Source: Siphonodentalium dalli (taxonomy: Eukaryota > Mollusca > Scaphopoda > Gadilida > Siphonodentaliidae). From it: 64,000 nt of DNA. A model generated the notes under the pieces. That model did not search any database. It worked only from the letters and a program-made list of their open reading frames with translations, and had not been told where the DNA came from. Below, in pieces: positions 60,479 to 64,000 of the stretch; position 1 is the first letter of the stretch, and each line of letters begins with the position of its first letter. The stretch is from assembly GCA_032622095.1 (NCBI GenBank), contig CP136069.1:164230394-164294393 (forward strand), given 5' to 3'. The translations under genes were made by a program, and so were the position numbers.

Positions 60479-61358
60479 ACATCTCATCTCGGATATGAGT
60501 TTTAAATACAAACAATTAGTTATTTCATCACATGCCGTGTACATGATGGCAGCATTCACCAAAGCATGCAACCACTCAGTGGGTTAAATTATTTCATCAG
60601 TCATGTGATACTGATTATAGACTCATTATACGTGTAAAGCTTCCCGACAATCGGTCTCATGGTTCTTGTTAATGTGCCAGTGGAACTTACTTATTTCGAA
60701 GCGCTTAGTATATCAGTGATCTTATCATCTGCACGAATGAGCTCTTTCATTTAATATATATAATGTCCTGACAATAGTCATTTATTTAACCCCAGATCAA
60801 CATCAGCCACAACTATCTTAAACTAACAGTGATGTAGCAAAACAGTATATATTAATAGTGTGTGGTTTATACCTGTAATATATTCAGAATGGCACAGACG
60901 ATGTGTCGGAGTAGTTGGCAATAATATTTTTATCACATTCTCGCAGTAGGAACAATGGATAATGCCTAAGTCGTTATTTGGTGGGAATCCCGATTCAGAA
61001 TCCAAAGCCGATTACGGGGGCGGGGCTAATTCCCGATTCTAGGTAAGATTTTGAAATCCACGTGGTCTCCGAAATTATGTTTAATGTTCTCCCAGCGTCA
61101 AACATGGCTCATGTATTTGACACAAGTATCATTTGTATCTTATATTTATAAAGTTCACGTTTGTTGTGAGAGTCATTCTTTTCTTCGATGTGTATATACA
61201 CGGCACATAATTTGTTGTCAATCCAACTTAATCGCATCTTTTTTTTCAAGTCACAGTGTGTTTATTGATGAGGGCAAGCATTTAATTCTAACAGCTCTAG
61301 GCCTCCTGAATCAAATTCCGAAGATGTCGTGAAGAACACACGAAACTTGTCAGTTGCA
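60479..61358. other. Intergenic, nothing recognised
   Basis: A GATTCAGAATC-type dinucleotide-rich segment near 60995-61040 resembles 62860-63010. No exon supported. Confidence 0.4.
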
Positions 61359-62080
61359 CAGGGACGTGACGACAAGGGTTGGTTGGGTGTATCGACCCCC
61401 CCCCCCGAACTTTGGTACAATTTGCTTAGCTGTGCAGTCATTCATACGTGAGGAAAAATCAGGATTCTTTTGACTAATTGTTCCAAATAACGATACGTAA
61501 AAGCCAACAAACGCAACAAACAAACCCGATTTTAAATAAATACATATACAAACTTATGACTAACTCGGGAGAGGGGGTGACCGGTGATTTGTATATATGT
61601 TCGACTTGTTTTGGTAGTCATGTTGCTTTGCCATTACTAATTATTTATTTTTTCATTGTAATAACATATGGGAGAGGGGATACCCTTCAGTGAGTCAGCA
61701 CTTGTCCTCCAATCCCATTGTATGTATAAACAAATGTATGTGTTACATATCATGTGTTATCTAAATTTGACAAATATTTGAAATAAATATGTTTAAACTA
61801 AACTTTGGTACATTTCCAGCAGTTGGAAATTTCATGCATGACACAACATTAGTTGGATATTAATTTGACACCATATATAGGTTGGAATTGTTCTCATTGT
61901 TTGATTTTTTCAACCAGTAAAAGTTGGTAATTTTCCAATCTTAGTGTGTGTCAGGTTGGCTACTTCCAAGGTGTGTAAATGGAATTCTGCGAACCTGTGA
62001 GATTGATGTTTGGTTCAATGGGGGGGGGGGGGGGGGGGTGCAGTTGGCCGGAAATTTGAGGAAACCTCTAGCCACGTCCC
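61359..62080. mobile_element. CAGGGACG-family element carrying an insert
   Basis: It starts CAGGGACGTGACGACAAG and ends CTCTAGCCACGTCCC. The family sequence is split by 61420-61800. G tract of about 18 at 62021-62038, C tract at 61397-61406. The inverted ends CAGGGACGTGGC type suggest a hAT-like DNA transposon; no transposase. Confidence 0.65.
61420..61800 (+). mobile_element. Retroposed insert, 12-bp target duplication
   Basis: AACTTTGGTACA is present at 61408-61419 and 61801-61812, flanking 381 bases that are absent from the homologous position in 63227-63830. The 3' end is A/T-rich with AAATAAAT (TTTGAAATAAATATG). No A and B boxes are apparent. A long perfect duplication implies target-primed insertion by LINE machinery, for example of a SINE or a processed transcript fragment. 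Confidence 0.7.
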
Positions 62081-62084
62081 TAGA

Positions 62085-63220
62085 ACTTGTACGTGTGGGT
62101 ACTTAATCAATAAATTGACTGATATTTCCACTATATAGTCCTGAGATCCTAGAATAAGCTTTACATTTGTGTTTGTGCGATTGGGAGATGCAGTTCACCT
62201 GCGATGACTAGACCACAACATTAGCTTCATGAGCAAAGCATTATTTTCCAACTAATGTACAGCACGTTGGCCAAAAAATGCCTGTGTTTGTTGCCTATAC
62301 AGAGACTATTGTGCCAAACGACTGCATTTAACGAAACAAAACATTTTAAACATGAAATTGCTATAAGACTAGATAGTACATACGTGTATCTGATTATCCA
62401 TCGATATCATATAATCCTACTATTTCTTGAATAAGAAGAAACATTATAATAACGAATACAGCTGAAGACATATCCATGCAGGTTCACATTAATTCGGTCA
62501 ATGGTGACGTATCCGCCGAATTCGAAATCGACATGCGTTCGGGCGATATTTTATGGATCGAATTATGAAATGGACATATGAAAGTGACAATAAAATCGAC
62601 AATGATTTGCTTCGCCGTCAACCGAAGTGCTCCCCCAGCGTTACTATCAATAGCGTTATTATTTGGCTAATTTCAGTAATATTAAATATTCTCTCAGTTT
62701 ACATTCGATAAAACAAATTTGTCTCCGCATTTAAAATTCTTTGATATAGATCGTTTATATTCTGCAATAATTTGTACACAAGAGACGGATTCTTATGTTT
62801 TATTGTGTTTTTAAACTCCGAGGTGGCGAAATCTCGGTTTGTTTACATTACGAACATTTGAGTCCGTAATCGGAATCGGAATCCGAATCTGAGATTACGG
62901 TCTGTTCGTTTTCTGATTCTGCCAATTTCTGGTCTGTTCGTTTACCGAACCAAGTCGTACGGGGTCTAATCTGTAATTTGAATCCAGATTCTGAATCCGG
63001 ATTCCCACGAGATAACGACTCTGAGTATTGGATTCTTAGATAGAAAACTGAAATTGGATTGTTGTTGTTGTCGCTAATGCTGTTGTTATTAGTATTATAT
63101 GACATATTTGAATACATGTATACCGATGAAATGTACTAATATCACCACGAGGATGACGACAAGGAGGACTGATGATGAATAATATAGACTACGGTCGTTA
63201 TATATTTGTATATAAATTAT
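62085..63220. other. Intergenic, nothing recognised
   Basis: Contains a GAATC/GATTC-rich low-complexity segment at 62860-63010 that makes an Asp/Ser-rich minus frame; no splice context supports it as an exon. Confidence 0.4.
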
Positions 63221-63226
63221 ATTGCA

Positions 63227-63830
63227 CAGGGACGAGGCGGTGGGGGTGTCTGACCCCCCCCCAACTTTGGTAAACAATTTCAATAGTTGGAAATGTCATA
63301 CCTGACACAACAGTAGTTGGACATTTCTTAGGTTGAAAGTGTTTGATTTTCCAACGAATTATTGGTGGGGAATTTGTTGTTTTTATAACAGTAATATATT
63401 TTCCTGCTTTTGGGGGGGGGGGGGGGGTGTCAGGTCGGAATTTTCCAACCATTGGAGAGCTTGGCATGAATTTGCCTGGAGTTAGATTTCTAGATGCTAG
63501 TGTTGCTGTTTTCGGGTTTAGATTTCTCCCATTGTGGCCGTGGGGTCCTGCTCCCTCCCCGATGGCCAGTAAAAAAAATGCAAACTGCTACTCAATTAAA
63601 AAATCGAGGCCTTCATTTTTTATGTTCAGATTTCAAAATTTTCTCCCACTGGGGCATACCATGGTCGGCCTAGTGCGGTCACATTCCCTCCGAGGATGCC
63701 AGTTCGGAAATTTCAAGCCGGGGGGGGGGGGTGATATTGCGCGGACTTGGGAGTTTAGCCTGGTCCAATTTCGGGGGCAGCGTTCAGTTGGAAATTCCAC
63801 TACAACAAAGACCATCTAGCCACGTCCCTG
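63227..63830. mobile_element. CAGGGACG-family element, best-bounded copy
   Basis: Ends are CAGGGACGAGGC and CTAGCCACGTCCCTG. ATTGCA occurs directly before (63221-63226) and after (63831-63836). The CAGGG start is typical of hAT elements, though those usually have 8-bp duplications, so the class is tentative. G tracts lie at 63413-63427 and 63720-63730. Interior blocks AGTTGGAAAT and TCAGGTCGGAA-TTTCCAAC are shared with the other copies. No open transposase frame. Confidence 0.7.
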
Positions 63831-64000
63831 ATTGCACTTGATACCTTGTAAATAAAGCACAGCTCGCTAGTCATGTGCAGACTGGTGTTTTATAGATTAA
63901 AGCATATCATAGTATATATGACTTTAAAAATACACAATTCGATTCGATGGTCCCACAGTTTTTTTTTTTAAAGACGTTTTAGTTATCAGAATCGATTAAT

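Noticed and set aside
60661-60760. First exon of gene B ending at a GTAAGT donor near 60690 (minus strand)
   Set aside because: The frame that begins with ATG reaches a stop just before the donor, and the peptide does not resemble gene A exon 1.
62848-63117. Asp/Ser-rich protein on the minus strand
   Set aside because: Derived from GAATC/GATTC low-complexity DNA with similar sequence near 61000.

Overview
This window looks like a repeat-rich, AT-rich piece of an invertebrate animal genome, most likely marine. The reasons are spliced genes with long introns, two decayed non-LTR retrotransposons, Helitrons, many short DNA-transposon derivatives and several satellites. I see no bacterial operon, rRNA, canonical tRNA gene or CRISPR array. 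The species cannot be fixed from sequence alone.

Host genes: two related genes lie on the minus strand. Gene A appears complete in coding sequence: exon 1 at 24580-24791, exon 2 at 21039-21118 and the terminal exon at 15572-15843. Reading frame, splice sites and intron phases (2, then 1) all agree and predict a 187-residue protein ending in a SAM-like domain. Gene B is seen only in part, as a penultimate exon at 53529-53620 and a terminal SAM-like exon at 49551-49900, with the same exon phases as gene A. Its first exon was not found.

Layout: 2.4-8.2 kb holds a foldback element and a 30-bp satellite of about 4.7 kb that contains a recent 2,137-bp internal duplication. 8.3-14.9 kb is a cluster of TTAA-flanked miniature transposons, one nested in another, plus a 70-bp minisatellite. 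15.5-24.8 kb is gene A, whose introns hold a 160-bp minisatellite, a TTAA element, a Transib-like element and a truncated LINE. 25.9-27.4 kb holds a tandem pair of TIR elements sharing a TTA. 31.6-36.9 kb has a Helitron cluster with 122-bp internal repeats, followed by a second LINE that is interrupted by a TTAA element. 38-48.6 kb has palindrome-bearing foldbacks and other dispersed repeats. 48.7-53.6 kb is gene B, with a second Transib-like element and a tRNA-like SINE just downstream of it and a 215-bp near-perfect palindrome and a dimeric satellite in its intron. 53.7-64 kb holds a Helitron inserted in that satellite, further minisatellites, and a TIR family beginning CAGGGACG that carries a retroposed insert with a 12-bp target duplication.

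The strongest points for follow-up are the SAM gene pair, the two 494/496-bp elements with RSS-like CACGGT(A/G) ends and 5-bp target duplications, the recurring 69-bp palindromic module found in different element shells, and the dense set of TTAA-flanked elements. No autonomous transposase was recognised, so the DNA transposons here are presumed to be mobilised from elsewhere. All calls come from reading the sequence; no database search was run.
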